In this document: positions 6,601 to 15,435 of the stretch, piece by piece | How positions within the stretch are numbered: the stretch's first letter is position 1 | Layout of the letters: the number at the start of each line of letters is the position of its first letter | NCBI GenBank assembly: GCA_000830255.1 | Contig: JQIT01000015.1 | Location: forward strand, 1 to 58,661 | Origin: Sulfuricurvum sp. PC08-66 | Lineage (GTDB): Bacteria; Campylobacterota; Campylobacteria; Campylobacterales; Sulfurimonadaceae | Length of the DNA stretch: 58,661 nucleotides | Direction of reading: 5' to 3' | Position numbers and translations under genes: made by a program | The notes under the pieces: generated by a model | Databases searched by the model: none | Told to the model about the DNA's origin: nothing | Seen by the model: the letters and a program-made list of their open reading frames with translations, nothing else

Positions 6601-9401
6601 AAAAAAATGGGGATATTATTTTTGGGACGTGGGCTAATTTCTTGATGCATTTGAGTAGCTTCTTCGAAGGTGACCCCCTCGAGGAGCTACGCGAAGAGAT
6701 TCTCCATGAAAACCAATGGATATACTACTCAGGCGACAAAAAAATGGTGGCGATTTTCACCTTTTTGTCGCAATTGGTCGAGGCGTATCAATCGGGCAAA
6801 ACAATGAGTGGCACCGATGAGCACGCCATGCTTAGTATGTGGGAGAGTGAGCATTTTTACCCCGCGTTGGCATGGTACGGCGTACTCAAAGCGCACTCTT
6901 TGTGGCTTCAAGAGGAGCCGCAAAAAGCGTATGAACTGCTCCAACGCACACTGCATACCGATGCCAATGAGGTCGTCATGTTCCCCGCTATTATGGTGCA
7001 CATTTGGCGTGCAGTGATGCTACTAGAGAAAGGGTCGCTCGATAGTGAGGAGTTGGCACAATTGGCGCACGACCAAGCCAAAGTAGCGCATTTGGCTCAA
7101 AACGCCCCCGCGCTCTATAAGCCCTATGCCTTGTGGCTAGAGGCGCTTGCCAAACGCTCTACGCATACGCAATGGGAGTGCGCAGAGGCATTCGATAGAG
7201 CCTTAGAGAGTGCACGCAAAAGTGCCAATGCCTTTGTGGTATCGATAATCGCGTTGAGTGCTGGGCGCTTTTGGGAGAGCAAAGGGTTTGGGGATATGAG
7301 TCGTTTCTATTTTGCAGAGGCGATGGTAGGACTCAATCAATGGGGCGCCTACACACAAGCCGATGCGATAAAACCCAAAATCGATACACACGCACCCAGC
7401 GGACAAAGTGGCGACTCTTCGAGCGGTTCACTGCTACGTCACGAACCCAACAATTACCGTGTATTGCTCAAATCCTTTTATGCCCTAGCGCAAAGCAGTG
7501 ACAAAAAGGTGCTGCTAGAGCGTCTCATGCGTACTATTCTCGAAAATGCCACCGCGAGCAAGGCGGTCATGGTGCTCAAAGAGGAGGAGCATTTCATCAC
7601 GTGTGCCTCTATCGATTTGGGCACAAACCAGACGAAATTTCATGCGTTGGAGTTGGGGCAGACCCCCTTCATCCCCTATCACATGGTGATGCACGCCCTA
7701 CAGACCCGCCACAAAGTTATCGAAAGCTACCCTGCCAAGAGTGGGCGCTTTGTCTATGATGATTATATACGTGTCAACACGCCCGCCTCTGCGATGGCAC
7801 TGCCTGTTTTGGTCGAGGGGGAGATTCAAGGGGTGCTTTACTTGGAAAACAGCCAAATCCCTACCCCTCTGGATGCTACGACGCTACAGACCTTGCGACT
7901 CCTACTCACCCAAGCGGCTATCGTCTATAGCTCCATAGCGCTCTATGAGAAGCTCCAAACGAGTCAAAACCACCTCACCCAAGCCCAAGAGATTGCCAAG
8001 CTCGGCAGTTGGCGTATTCGTGCGAGCACAGGAGAGGCTACGCTGTCACACCAATCCTACCGTATCTACGATGCACCGCTTGATACCGTTGCGTTGAGTG
8101 TCTCGTGGATGGTAGCGCACACCCATCCTGACGACAGAGCTATCGTGCAGGCAAGCTACGAAAAGCTCCTAGGAGGGCAGCCCACGTGCGAAACAGTCAA
8201 TCGTATCATCACCGATAAGGGGCTTGTGCGTACGGTGCGCCAACGCGCCCAAGGCTTTTGGGAGGGGGGAGAGCTCATCTTTTCGGGCACGATTCAAGAC
8301 ATCACCGAGCAGACCAGCGTCCAAACGCGCGTCGATATGCTCTCTCACGTTATCGAGCAGACACCTTTGGCGGTGCTAGTCACAGACAACGAAGGCAAAA
8401 TCGTCTACGCCAACGCCCACACGCTCAAAACGACGGGTTACTTTCTCGATGAGCTTTTCGGCAAAAATATGCGCATCTTCTCTTCGGGTCTCCACCCTGT
8501 AGAGTTCTATGTCCAGATGTGGCACACCATCGCCCAAAAGCGTCAATTTTGGCGTGGCACTAGCATCAATCGCATGAAAAATGGCGCACACCGCGATATG
8601 GCATCGACGATTTTCCCTATTCTAGATGCGCACGGTGCCATTACCCACTATGTCACACTCCAAGATGACATTACCGAGCGTAATATCAAAGACAAACTCT
8701 TCTTGATGCAGACGCGCCAAGCCCAAATGGGTGAGATGCTCAGCATGATTGCACACCAGTGGCGCCAGCCTTTGGCGATTATCAGTGCGCTTATGGGTCG
8801 CCAAAAAATCAAAATCATGATGGAGAGTGCGACACTCGAAGAGATGGCGCAGACGTTCGATGAGATAGAGCTACAAGTACAGCACCTCTCGCGCACCATT
8901 AGCGACTTCAAGGATTTCTTCAAACCTGACAAATCGATGGTCGAAACCACCTCTGCGTGGATGGTCGCCAAAGCGTTGGAGCTTATCGAGCATACACTGT
9001 TGCAAAACAATATTGCGGTAGAGACGCACATCGGTATCGATGAGGTGTATATGACCTACGAAAGTGAGCTCATACAAGTGCTTTTGAATTTAGTCAAGAA
9101 TGGCTACGACGCACTCAAAGAGCGTCATGTCGCGCAAGGGTGGATACGCATCAGTGCCACCCAAGAGCAGCGCGAAGTGGTGATACGTGTCGAAGATAAT
9201 GGCGGCGGCGTAGACCCTGCGGTCATCGATACGCTCTTTTTGCCCTACGTCTCTACCAAAAGCGATAATGGTACAGGACTAGGACTCTACATGAGCAAGA
9301 CCATCATTCAAGAGCACTGCCAAGGCACCATCGAGGTACAAAACAGCCCTGTGGGTGCAATTTTTACGATACGTTTCCCGATGAACAGAGCTTTGCAGTA
9401 G
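3663..9401 (+). CDS. HstK-like trifunctional Ser/Thr kinase, ATPase and sensor histidine kinase
   Basis: A 1912-residue multidomain kinase. Residues 1-265 are a Ser/Thr kinase: Lys in VIIKRVK, catalytic HADINPKNI, DYG in place of DFG, and MSPEQTGR. Residues about 280-620 hold an AAA/MalT-like ATPase with Walker A GQAGVGKTR and Walker B LVLWFDDIQW. A long helical TPR-like region runs to about 1250, then GAF (1265-1425), two PAS domains (about 1440-1675), HisKA with IAHQWRQPLAI (His near 1698) and an ATPase domain with DNGGG and TGLGLYMSK. The order matches cyanobacterial HstK/PknE-type proteins, and DINPxN is that family's usual catalytic loop. No membrane segments, so probably cytosolic. I chose the ATG at 3663 because AAAGGAG precedes it; a longer frame from 3561 lies inside dnaG. 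Confidence 0.93.
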   Translation: MLSRHYELIDTLHENAFMVVTRARRLNDGQQVIIKRVKSHETAQSHIVQMMNEAQILLQLSGAHFPTLLATHTSPHEYAHIFEDIGGFSLFHLLRQNSFSMEQKLKIALEIAQTMKLLHQKHIIHADINPKNIIYNPHTKVVQLIDYGYSILDTRLRYNSQVNIGTSGNLMYMSPEQTGRTRQKIDFRSDFYSFGMTLYHLFAGCEPFEVEEQYELIHKQIALYPTPLEERIEGFDPYVGALVRKLIDKEPMERYQSDDALIHDLKEALERLAHKKPSERFVLGSFDVPRLGFGEVFVGRHKELEHLQESARWVAQGQSTQLFVWGQAGVGKTRLIEEYMGYLQGAIIGRAKFEQEVQIHPYSAFRALFIQLKQQWIRTGMSTLPCAMDAQSIDILGRFFGELTSILPPLPPEYLSTGGGRERLPYAIGQLLACMACKERPLVLWFDDIQWSSDAAVDLMLSVFAQHAMPHVHKIVSYRPLEGNRSASRLLAGLKNAIHVQNIDLPLEALTQEEVGEMMGALFGVEVALAHALGEIVTKKTAGNALFAVIFLTHLVEHKAIYYAEGRWHFVWEQIVAFHASDNIAQMLKRELERLDAVHLAALQLLALLGSRFAVVHAHALLRQMGMATTLLEELKAQGFIDMYGAYYIFVHDEVQHSALVWLEESTKSRLHWEIGRYVESAYRKGTFEDLIAMVWHLNRAHEGGNSHKRLLAYNQEALALLVSSGSYEGALALLEWMQAHGIDEGLSKTWSFGVQKTKIYYYSGMHEEAMKQARHLLRMAHTSVERIEAFGLFNAICVTHGRGFEEVVTYAQALLGAVGVEMPHERVALERSVEALKKSLQRATLPHQRADVAKVPVMTRSKERYIIDILVPFWEAAYYLADIALMQWSFLLIVERSHRYGYTSGSAFGFVLYGGMLVSEGAYKEAYRFGEVALALTDRFGDLSMVPKVYNFMANFIAPYTKGFGHNKALYRKSLEQSKKNGDIIFGTWANFLMHLSSFFEGDPLEELREEILHENQWIYYSGDKKMVAIFTFLSQLVEAYQSGKTMSGTDEHAMLSMWESEHFYPALAWYGVLKAHSLWLQEEPQKAYELLQRTLHTDANEVVMFPAIMVHIWRAVMLLEKGSLDSEELAQLAHDQAKVAHLAQNAPALYKPYALWLEALAKRSTHTQWECAEAFDRALESARKSANAFVVSIIALSAGRFWESKGFGDMSRFYFAEAMVGLNQWGAYTQADAIKPKIDTHAPSGQSGDSSSGSLLRHEPNNYRVLLKSFYALAQSSDKKVLLERLMRTILENATASKAVMVLKEEEHFITCASIDLGTNQTKFHALELGQTPFIPYHMVMHALQTRHKVIESYPAKSGRFVYDDYIRVNTPASAMALPVLVEGEIQGVLYLENSQIPTPLDATTLQTLRLLLTQAAIVYSSIALYEKLQTSQNHLTQAQEIAKLGSWRIRASTGEATLSHQSYRIYDAPLDTVALSVSWMVAHTHPDDRAIVQASYEKLLGGQPTCETVNRIITDKGLVRTVRQRAQGFWEGGELIFSGTIQDITEQTSVQTRVDMLSHVIEQTPLAVLVTDNEGKIVYANAHTLKTTGYFLDELFGKNMRIFSSGLHPVEFYVQMWHTIAQKRQFWRGTSINRMKNGAHRDMASTIFPILDAHGAITHYVTLQDDITERNIKDKLFLMQTRQAQMGEMLSMIAHQWRQPLAIISALMGRQKIKIMMESATLEEMAQTFDEIELQVQHLSRTISDFKDFFKPDKSMVETTSAWMVAKALELIEHTLLQNNIAVETHIGIDEVYMTYESELIQVLLNLVKNGYDALKERHVAQGWIRISATQEQREVVIRVEDNGGGVDPAVIDTLFLPYVSTKSDNGTGLGLYMSKTIIQEHCQGTIEVQNSPVGAIFTIRFPMNRALQ

Positions 9402-9482
9402 TCGAATATTTGGAAATGTCCAAGTAAATTTTGCTCATTCAAGAAGTCATCGACAATTGCACTTTTCTCATGAGCATCTTTA

Positions 9483-10355
9483 CTATTTTTGCGGTGAAGT
9501 GTTTGACAATAAATTTAGATTCAAATAATACTCATACACACCACTATCTGAACTAACTTCCATGGACATTTCTTTCATTAATTTTTTGATTAATTGAATA
9601 ACACTATCAGAAAATTGTTTTTGCTCTTCAACTATTATTGCAACTATTACATCCAAAGCCAGTCCGTACTCACAATGTTCTAAATACTCATTCACTTTTA
9701 CAATTTCATCCTGAGAAAATTCAGTATCTATTTCACTTAGTATTTCTATAAAAATATTTTCTATTTTAGTATAGTTAATCATTTTTACATTGTATCTATC
9801 CATAACTTTTTTGATTCTAGGTTGGATAAAAAATATATTTATTACAGGAAATAAAAATATCAATAAAAACGTTCCATAATACTCCCTAAAACGCAAAGCG
9901 CGTCCCTCCTCAATTTCTCTTAAATTTTTTGCCAAAAAGAAGGAAATAAATCCTATTGCAATATTTAAAACAAAACTCCAATCATCTACCATGAACTTGT
10001 CATCTATCAACATTAGCAACTCAAATACTGAATCATGATACTTTGGTTCACTCATCAAGTAGTATGAAACAGTTAATAAATGAATGGCGAACATTGACAT
10101 TAATATTAGAAAGCTTACATGAAACAGTTTAACATTTTTGGTATTTCGAAGAGAAATCAAATTCACACCCATCATCCAAAGCCAAAATAGGTATACGAAA
10201 CCAGAATAAAAGCTAAAATAGTATAGAAAAATTTCTCCTCCTCCTTCATTTGAATTTAAAAGAAAAAAAAATTCAAATATAAAAAATAGGAGAAAAGTTA
10301 ATGTTAAAAACTTTACAGGTTGTAGCTTGTCAATAGATATGTTAAATGCTTTCAT
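9483..10355 (-). CDS. multipass membrane protein, possible orphan immunity protein
   Basis: A 290-residue low-GC gene with about five predicted membrane helices in its first 190 residues (for example LTLTFLLFFIFEFFFLL, SFLILMSMFAIHLLTV, TFLLIFLFPVINIFF), followed by an acidic cytosolic tail. No family recognised. Its ribosome site (AAGGAG) is formed by the last codons of the Rhs-core remnant that ends 7 bases upstream on the same strand. That is the position of an immunity gene behind an Rhs toxin tip, so an immunity role is a reasonable inference but not shown by sequence. Confidence 0.6.
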   Translation of the reverse strand: MKAFNISIDKLQPVKFLTLTFLLFFIFEFFFLLNSNEGGGEIFLYYFSFYSGFVYLFWLWMMGVNLISLRNTKNVKLFHVSFLILMSMFAIHLLTVSYYLMSEPKYHDSVFELLMLIDDKFMVDDWSFVLNIAIGFISFFLAKNLREIEEGRALRFREYYGTFLLIFLFPVINIFFIQPRIKKVMDRYNVKMINYTKIENIFIEILSEIDTEFSQDEIVKVNEYLEHCEYGLALDVIVAIIVEEQKQFSDSVIQLIKKLMKEMSMEVSSDSGVYEYYLNLNLLSNTSPQK

Positions 10356-10361
10356 AAGGTT

Positions 10362-10442
10362 TCACTCCTTCACACTCGTTCTAGGGTCATAATATCGCGC
10401 ACCATAATAGTAGAGTCCCGTGAGAGTGTCAAGCTCCTGCAT
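10362..10442 (-). pseudogene. remnant of an Rhs/YD-repeat core tip
   Basis: The last 26 codons of this minus-strand frame read LTGLYYYGARYYDPRTSV, the hallmark end of the Rhs repeat-associated core (normally continuing with Trp and the DP(I/L)GKYL region before the toxin). Here the core is lost upstream and the sequence after Val runs straight into Lys-Glu-stop. It is far too short to be a functional Rhs protein and appears to be the scar of an Rhs element or of a displaced tip cassette. The following membrane gene would be its former immunity partner. Confidence 0.8.
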
Positions 10443-10481
10443 GCCCCCAACTCTCCCCTTTTTTTGACAATCACTCTTCTT

Positions 10482-10519
10482 GAGATTCTTTTGAGATTTT
10501 TTATTCCTACGATGGTGCA
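10482..10519 (+). promoter_or_regulatory. conserved upstream element / probable promoter of the chemotaxis operon
   Basis: This 38-base stretch matches 22013-22050 upstream of the other response-regulator operon at 31 of 38 positions by my alignment. The shared core is GGATTTTTT or GAGATTTTTT, a variable hexamer, then TACGATGGTGCA. TACGAT (10508-10513) could be a -10 box preceded by a T-rich stretch, the typical Campylobacterota sigma70 promoter style. The cheY start codon follows at 10556. Confidence 0.6.
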
Positions 10520-10555
10520 TCGAAAAATTCGAATCTTTACACCAAAGGAGAAAAA

Positions 10556-10942
10556 ATGGCAAAACGCGTAGTCATAGTAGATGATTCTAGGACGGTACTT
10601 GCTACCGCAGAGCTAGCCTTGGAGGAGCTCGTGGGCAGTGGCGCCTTAGAGGTCAAAGCCTACCTCAATCCAGCAGAGCTTTTGGAGGCGTTGCAAGGAG
10701 GGAGTGAGACGTTTGATTTGCTTATTAGCGATGTCAATATGCCCCAGCTCAATGGTCTAGAGCTCGCCCGTGCACTCAAAAGCGATGCACGCTACTCCAC
10801 CAAACCTATCATCATTCTCACCACCGAAAGCAGCGAAGAGATGAAAAAAATCGGCAAAGAGATTGGGGTGACAGGATGGATGGTCAAGCCCTTTAACAAC
10901 GAAAAAATGGTCAAGACTGTTCGCATGGTACTAGGAGTTTAG
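10556..10942 (+). CDS. cheY: CheY-type response regulator
   Basis: A 128-residue single receiver domain with no output domain. It carries the acidic pair in VVIVDDSRTVL (Asp9, Asp10), the phospho-acceptor Asp59 in LLISDVNMPQLNGLEL, the switch Thr in IIILTTESS, and the conserved Lys in MVKPFNN. Phosphorylated by CheA, it should bind the flagellar motor switch. AAAGGAG at 10544-10550 supports the ATG at 10556. It is first in an operon; cheW starts one base after its stop. Confidence 0.93.
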   Translation: MAKRVVIVDDSRTVLATAELALEELVGSGALEVKAYLNPAELLEALQGGSETFDLLISDVNMPQLNGLELARALKSDARYSTKPIIILTTESSEEMKKIGKEIGVTGWMVKPFNNEKMVKTVRMVLGV

Positions 10943-10943
10943 G

Positions 10944-11426
10944 ATGGCAAAAGAGACTCAACAAAGCCGTCGTGAGCGCTATTTGACCTTCTTTTTGGGT
11001 GAAGAGCAGTATGGCATTGCCATCGACCAAATCAAAGAGATTATCGCCATGATGAAGGTGACCAATGTCCCCAAAGCCCCCGCTTATATACGTGGTGTCA
11101 TCAATCTACGAGGCTCTATTATCCCCGTAGTCGATACACGATTGCGTTTTGGGATGGCACAGCGTGAGGTGGATATGCATACGGCCATCGTCATTATCGA
11201 GGTACAAAAAATCAATATCGGTTTCATCGTCGACCGCGTCGAAGAGGTCGCAAGCATAGATGCCGCATCTATGAGCGAGCCGCCCCGTTTTGGCAATCAC
11301 ATCGACGGGGATTTCATCTCATCGATGGCGCAGATGGAGCAAAACGTCGTGATGATATTGGACGTGGTGAAACTCTTCAAAGACGAAGAGCTTTTCAATA
11401 TAGAGCAAATTCAAAAAAAAGATTAA
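10944..11426 (+). CDS. cheW: CheW chemotaxis coupling protein
   Basis: A 160-residue CheW scaffold that links chemoreceptors to CheA. It has the two SH3-like beta barrels of the family, with YLTFFLGEEQYGIAIDQI at the N-terminus, the VPKAPAYIRGVINLRGSIIP motif that contacts receptor and kinase, and the PVVDTRLRFGM strand. The C-terminal end (QNVVMILDVVKLF) matches the final CheW strand. It lies between cheY and a chemoreceptor gene, with one-base and 15-base gaps, in a single operon. Confidence 0.95.
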   Translation: MAKETQQSRRERYLTFFLGEEQYGIAIDQIKEIIAMMKVTNVPKAPAYIRGVINLRGSIIPVVDTRLRFGMAQREVDMHTAIVIIEVQKINIGFIVDRVEEVASIDAASMSEPPRFGNHIDGDFISSMAQMEQNVVMILDVVKLFKDEELFNIEQIQKKD

Positions 11427-11441
11427 CTCAAGGAGCAAAAA

Positions 11442-13070
11442 ATGAAATGGTTGGACAATATGGTGTTGCAAAGTAAACTTATCCTGCTTACGGTGGTGAT
11501 GATGGTTGCGCTTGCAACGTTAGGATTTATGGGGTATACGAATCTTCAACAATGGAAAAGCTCGGTCAATGAATTGGGTGGAGTGAGACTCCCGTCTATT
11601 GTCGGAATTATGGAGATGCGCACAGGTATCAATCAAGTCGTTATTCAACAAAACCGTGTTCGTTTACTTCGAGGTGATTCAAAGATGAATGAAAAACTTG
11701 AAGATGCAAGACAAAGACTTGTCGCTGGTTTTGAACGTTTTGATAAAGGATACCAAATCTACGCGCCACTCCCTCAGACCGATGAGGAGGCAATCGAATG
11801 GAAAAAATTCGAAGAGGCGTTTGGAAAATGGAAAGAGATGAGCTTGGAATTTCGTTCCAATACGCTTGTGCCTTTGATCAACAACACCAACCCAGAGATG
11901 GAAGCTGTCTATTTTGACCAAATGAAGACTTTTATCGAGACGAGCCGTGCTCCACGTTCGGCTGCATTGGCAAGTATGGATAAAATCTCTCAAATCAATA
12001 TCGATGTGGGAAATGAAGTCGTAACAACTTCACAAGAAGAGGCTAACAGTGACACGAAGCTAACTGTCGTTGTTATGTTGATTGCCTTTGCCGTAGCGAT
12101 ACTCTTGGCAACGTTGATTATCCGCTCTATCTCCCGAGCCATTACGGCTAGTGTGACGTCGATTCGTGACGGTGCGATGCAAATCACCTCTGCTAGCGAC
12201 CAAGTAGCCTCCTCTTCAGCTTCATTGGCACAAGGGGCTAGCGAACAAGCCAGCAGTGTCGAAGAGGTGAGTGCGACGCTTGAAGAGTCTACGGCGATCA
12301 ACAACCAAAACACCGACAATGCACGTCAAGCAGATATATTGGCGAAAAATGCCAACGATTCAGCGCGTGCAGGGTACGAAAAAGGGGAGCAACTCTCTCA
12401 CTCGATGCACGCCATCACCGAATCGGCGGCAAAAATCTCTGGCATTATCAAAGCCATCGACCAAATCGCTTTCCAGACCAACCTTCTTGCGCTTAATGCC
12501 GCAGTGGAAGCGGCACGTGCAGGTGAGCATGGTCTAGGCTTCGCCGTGGTCGCTGATGAGGTGCGTAACCTCGCCCAACGCGCCGCAAGTGCCGCCAAAG
12601 AGACCTCGACTATTATCGAAGAGGTCGTAGTGCAAATCAAAGAGGGCAACCAAATCGCCCTAGCGACCCACACAGCATTCCAAGAGATAGTAGAGCAAAG
12701 CAAAAAAGTCTCTGACCTTATCGGTGAAATCTCTATCGCAGGCAAAGAGCAAAGCGAAGGGATGGCGCAAATCAACCAAGCGATGGGTCAAGTAGACCAA
12801 GTAACCCAACAAGTCGCCGCCAACTCCGAAGAGGCAGCCGCTGCCGCAGAAGAGCTCAACGCCCAAGCGACCTCGATGATGGAGACGGTGCGCGTGCTTG
12901 CCGCGATGGTAGGGATGCAAACTACAGCCGCCCCTGTGCATGCCAAAAAAGTGCCTACCACTGCGCCTAGAACAGTGCAAACGGTCAAAAGCACACCCCA
13001 AAAGGTAGCCTCTGCGCCCAAACCTAGCGAGGTATTTCCCTTGAGTGCGCACGACCTCAAAGAGTTCTAA
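11442..13070 (+). CDS. methyl-accepting chemotaxis protein
   Basis: A 542-residue transmembrane chemoreceptor. Membrane helix 1 ([19 protein letters not shown]) is followed by a roughly 160-residue helical periplasmic domain of four-helix-bundle type, membrane helix 2 ([18 protein letters not shown]), a HAMP-like linker and a cytoplasmic signalling domain. The hairpin tip is canonical: [20 protein letters not shown] then [15 protein letters not shown]. The tail after the second helix is Ala/Pro/Thr-rich and ends in Leu-Lys-Glu-Phe, without the NWETF receptor pentapeptide. AAGGAGC lies before the ATG. Ligand unknown. Confidence 0.94.
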   Translation: MKWLDNMVLQSKLILLTVVMMVALATLGFMGYTNLQQWKSSVNELGGVRLPSIVGIMEMRTGINQVVIQQNRVRLLRGDSKMNEKLEDARQRLVAGFERFDKGYQIYAPLPQTDEEAIEWKKFEEAFGKWKEMSLEFRSNTLVPLINNTNPEMEAVYFDQMKTFIETSRAPRSAALASMDKISQINIDVGNEVVTTSQEEANSDTKLTVVVMLIAFAVAILLATLIIRSISRAITASVTSIRDGAMQITSASDQVASSSASLAQGASEQASSVEEVSATLEESTAINNQNTDNARQADILAKNANDSARAGYEKGEQLSHSMHAITESAAKISGIIKAIDQIAFQTNLLALNAAVEAARAGEHGLGFAVVADEVRNLAQRAASAAKETSTIIEEVVVQIKEGNQIALATHTAFQEIVEQSKKVSDLIGEISIAGKEQSEGMAQINQAMGQVDQVTQQVAANSEEAAAAAEELNAQATSMMETVRVLAAMVGMQTTAAPVHAKKVPTTAPRTVQTVKSTPQKVASAPKPSEVFPLSAHDLKEF

Positions 13071-13071
13071 G

Positions 13072-13335
13072 ATGCAGTTCGATGGCGACGCACTCACGAT
13101 AGATTTGTCGATGAGCATGCAAGAGATTGCCGAATTTGCTGCCTTTGTGCGCCCGCGCTTGGAGTTTATTGAGCGCATCGAAGCCCTCGAAGGAAGCACG
13201 CTCAAACGGAGCGCGCTTTTGGCGGTGTTGGTGAGTATCAAACGCGCCAAACCCCAGATAGTCATCCCCTTCTTGGAAGCGGGCAAAATGCACAACAAAC
13301 ACTACGGCACGATGCACTTCATCTGTGCCGCCTAA
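13072..13335 (+). CDS. small conserved protein of the chemotaxis operon, possibly STAS-like
   Basis: An 87-residue protein starting at the ATG one base after the receptor stop; the longer frame from 13045 runs inside the receptor gene. The pattern is strand (DALTIDLS), helix (MQEIAEFAAFVRPRLEFI), a long central segment, strand (KPQIVIPFL) and a short end. This alternation resembles a minimal STAS/anti-anti-sigma fold, although the usual phospho-Ser motif is not visible. Its place between the receptor gene and cheA suggests an accessory role in signalling. Function unknown. Confidence 0.6.
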   Translation: MQFDGDALTIDLSMSMQEIAEFAAFVRPRLEFIERIEALEGSTLKRSALLAVLVSIKRAKPQIVIPFLEAGKMHNKHYGTMHFICAA

Positions 13336-13365
13336 TTTACGAGAAGAGCGCTTCAAGGAGAGACC

Positions 13366-15435
13366 ATGAGCACCAAACAAGAACAACTCAAAGCGATTTT
13401 CATCGAAGAGGCAGGGGAGATTATCGAAAAACTCGATGTCGATATCTTGCGCTTCGAGGAGAACCCTACCGATTTTGCCCTTCTCAATGAAGTTTTCAGG
13501 GGCGTGCACACCCTCAAAGGCAATGCCAATGCGTTTGGTTTTAGCCGCTTGGGGGGCTTCGTGCATCACTTTGAGGATGTATTGGATCACTACCGCTCGA
13601 CCAAAGAGTCTATCGAGGTAGAGATTTTGGAGCTTATTGTCAACAGCGTCGATCTCATCAAGGAGACGATGACGTGTGAGTTGGATGCTTTGCCTACGCT
13701 TCCTGCGGCGTACGAGAGCAATCTCGAAGCGATTAAGGCGCTTATCGCCTTCAAAAAAGGCAAACCAGTAGAACCTACCGCTACTACCACGGCACCTGCG
13801 GTGTTGGGCGATTTGGCGAGTGAATTTGGGCTAGGGTGCACAGACCAATATGAGCAGCTCTTGACGCAAGCCGCGACACTGATGGCTACGACACAAGAGG
13901 GCGATGAGCGTATTTGGCGTATCGATTTGACGCTCGATAGCGATTCGTATCGACGTGGTGTAGATTGCTTCGTCTTCATCGCGCTCTTGGGTGAAAAGGC
14001 TAAGGGTATCGAGTCTGTTTTTGATTGCGAAAAAATTCCTGCCTTGGAAACCTTCGTCTGTGACCAAAACTTCATGCAGCACATCGGTATCGTGGTATTG
14101 ACGGCACAAAGTCGTGTGGAGATAGAGGAAAATTTCGAATTTTTGGAAGCGCACGAGTACCGTATTACCCCCATCGATGCCGCGCCCAAAGTAGAGACGC
14201 AAGCCGTAGCAGTAGCCCAAGCCCCCGTAGAGGCGACGACTGCGGTCGCATCGAGTGCCAAATCGACGATACGTATCGATACCAACAAGCTCGATGAGCT
14301 TTTCGATTCGGTAGGGGAGCTGGTCATCGCCCAAAACTTCATCGCGCAAAATGAGAAGATTCACGCCATCGCCGATGAGTCGATAGGTCGCACTATCGAG
14401 ACCCTCTCCAAAATCACCAAACGTATTCAAGACCGCGTTATGAGTCTGCGCATGGTGGCGATTCGCGATACTTTTGACAAGATGAAGCGTGTAGTGCGTG
14501 ACACCTCCAAAAAAACAGGCAAAGCACTGCATCTCAATGTCCTAGGCGAAGAGACCGAAATCGACAAGACGATGATAGACAGTCTCTCTGACCCTCTCAT
14601 TCACATCATCCGCAACGCTATCGACCACGGGCTGGAAGCCGACAGCGCGGCACGTATCGCCGCAGGCAAGAGTGTAGAGGGGACGATTACGCTTCGTGCG
14701 TTTCACAAAAGCGGCTCGATAGTCATAAGTGTGAGCGACGATGGACGCGGTATCAACAAAGCCAAAGTGCTCCAAAAAGCGATAGCCAAGGGAATCGTCA
14801 CCGCCGATGAGAACCTCACCGATTCTCAAATTTTCGCACTCATTATGCAACCAGGTTTTTCGACAGCAGATGCCATTAGCGACCTTTCAGGGCGTGGCGT
14901 AGGGCTGGATGTGGTCAAAACAAGTATCGAAAAATTGCGCGGCAAAATCGAAATCGAATCGGTAGAGGGGCAAGGCACCACCTTCTCGATGGTGCTACCT
15001 CTCACATTGGCTATTATCGATGGGATGTTGGTGCAAGCCGCAGGCGAAATCTACATCATCCCTACGCTAAGTGTCGTAGAGTCGTTGCGCCCTGAGCGTG
15101 AAATTGTTCATGCGTTTCAAGAGAAGGGTGAGTTTATCAGCCTACGCGGTCAGCATCTGCCTATTGTGCGCTTGGGTGCGTACTTCGGACATGAGGAGCG
15201 ACGCATCGAGCCGTGGGAGGGAATATTGGTCTGTGTCGAGACAGAGATGGGACGTATTGCGCTCATGGTCGATGAGCTAGTGGGTCGCCAACAGGTGGTC
15301 ATCAAACCGCTAGGCAAAGCATTAGCGCGTCAGCGTGAAATCTCTGGCGGCGCGATTTTGGGCAGTGGTGACATCGCGCTCATTCTCAATATCGATGCCC
15401 TCTCTCCGCACGCAATCGAGATGAGCCATGCATGA
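13366..15435 (+). CDS. cheA: chemotaxis histidine kinase CheA
   Basis: The 689-residue kinase autophosphorylates in response to receptors and passes phosphate to CheY and CheB. Domains: HPt (residues 1-110, His48 in VHTLKGNANAFG), a P2-like middle region (about 145-265), P3 dimerisation (IRIDTNKLDELFDSVGELVI), the ATPase domain with RNAIDHGLE and SVSDDGRGIN, and a C-terminal CheW-like domain. It has no receiver domain at its end, unlike the CheA of Campylobacter and Helicobacter. AAGGAGAG precedes the ATG. cheR overlaps its end by eight bases. Confidence 0.96.
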   Translation: MSTKQEQLKAIFIEEAGEIIEKLDVDILRFEENPTDFALLNEVFRGVHTLKGNANAFGFSRLGGFVHHFEDVLDHYRSTKESIEVEILELIVNSVDLIKETMTCELDALPTLPAAYESNLEAIKALIAFKKGKPVEPTATTTAPAVLGDLASEFGLGCTDQYEQLLTQAATLMATTQEGDERIWRIDLTLDSDSYRRGVDCFVFIALLGEKAKGIESVFDCEKIPALETFVCDQNFMQHIGIVVLTAQSRVEIEENFEFLEAHEYRITPIDAAPKVETQAVAVAQAPVEATTAVASSAKSTIRIDTNKLDELFDSVGELVIAQNFIAQNEKIHAIADESIGRTIETLSKITKRIQDRVMSLRMVAIRDTFDKMKRVVRDTSKKTGKALHLNVLGEETEIDKTMIDSLSDPLIHIIRNAIDHGLEADSAARIAAGKSVEGTITLRAFHKSGSIVISVSDDGRGINKAKVLQKAIAKGIVTADENLTDSQIFALIMQPGFSTADAISDLSGRGVGLDVVKTSIEKLRGKIEIESVEGQGTTFSMVLPLTLAIIDGMLVQAAGEIYIIPTLSVVESLRPEREIVHAFQEKGEFISLRGQHLPIVRLGAYFGHEERRIEPWEGILVCVETEMGRIALMVDELVGRQQVVIKPLGKALARQREISGGAILGSGDIALILNIDALSPHAIEMSHA

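Noticed and set aside
10464-10469. TTGACA as a -35 box for cheY
   Set aside because: It lies 38 bases before TACGAT, too far for a sigma70 spacer; the conserved element at 10482-10519 is the better candidate.
13590-14532. Two long minus-strand frames over cheA
   Set aside because: Both mirror the codon pattern of cheA; low-complexity Ser/Thr products and no ribosome sites.
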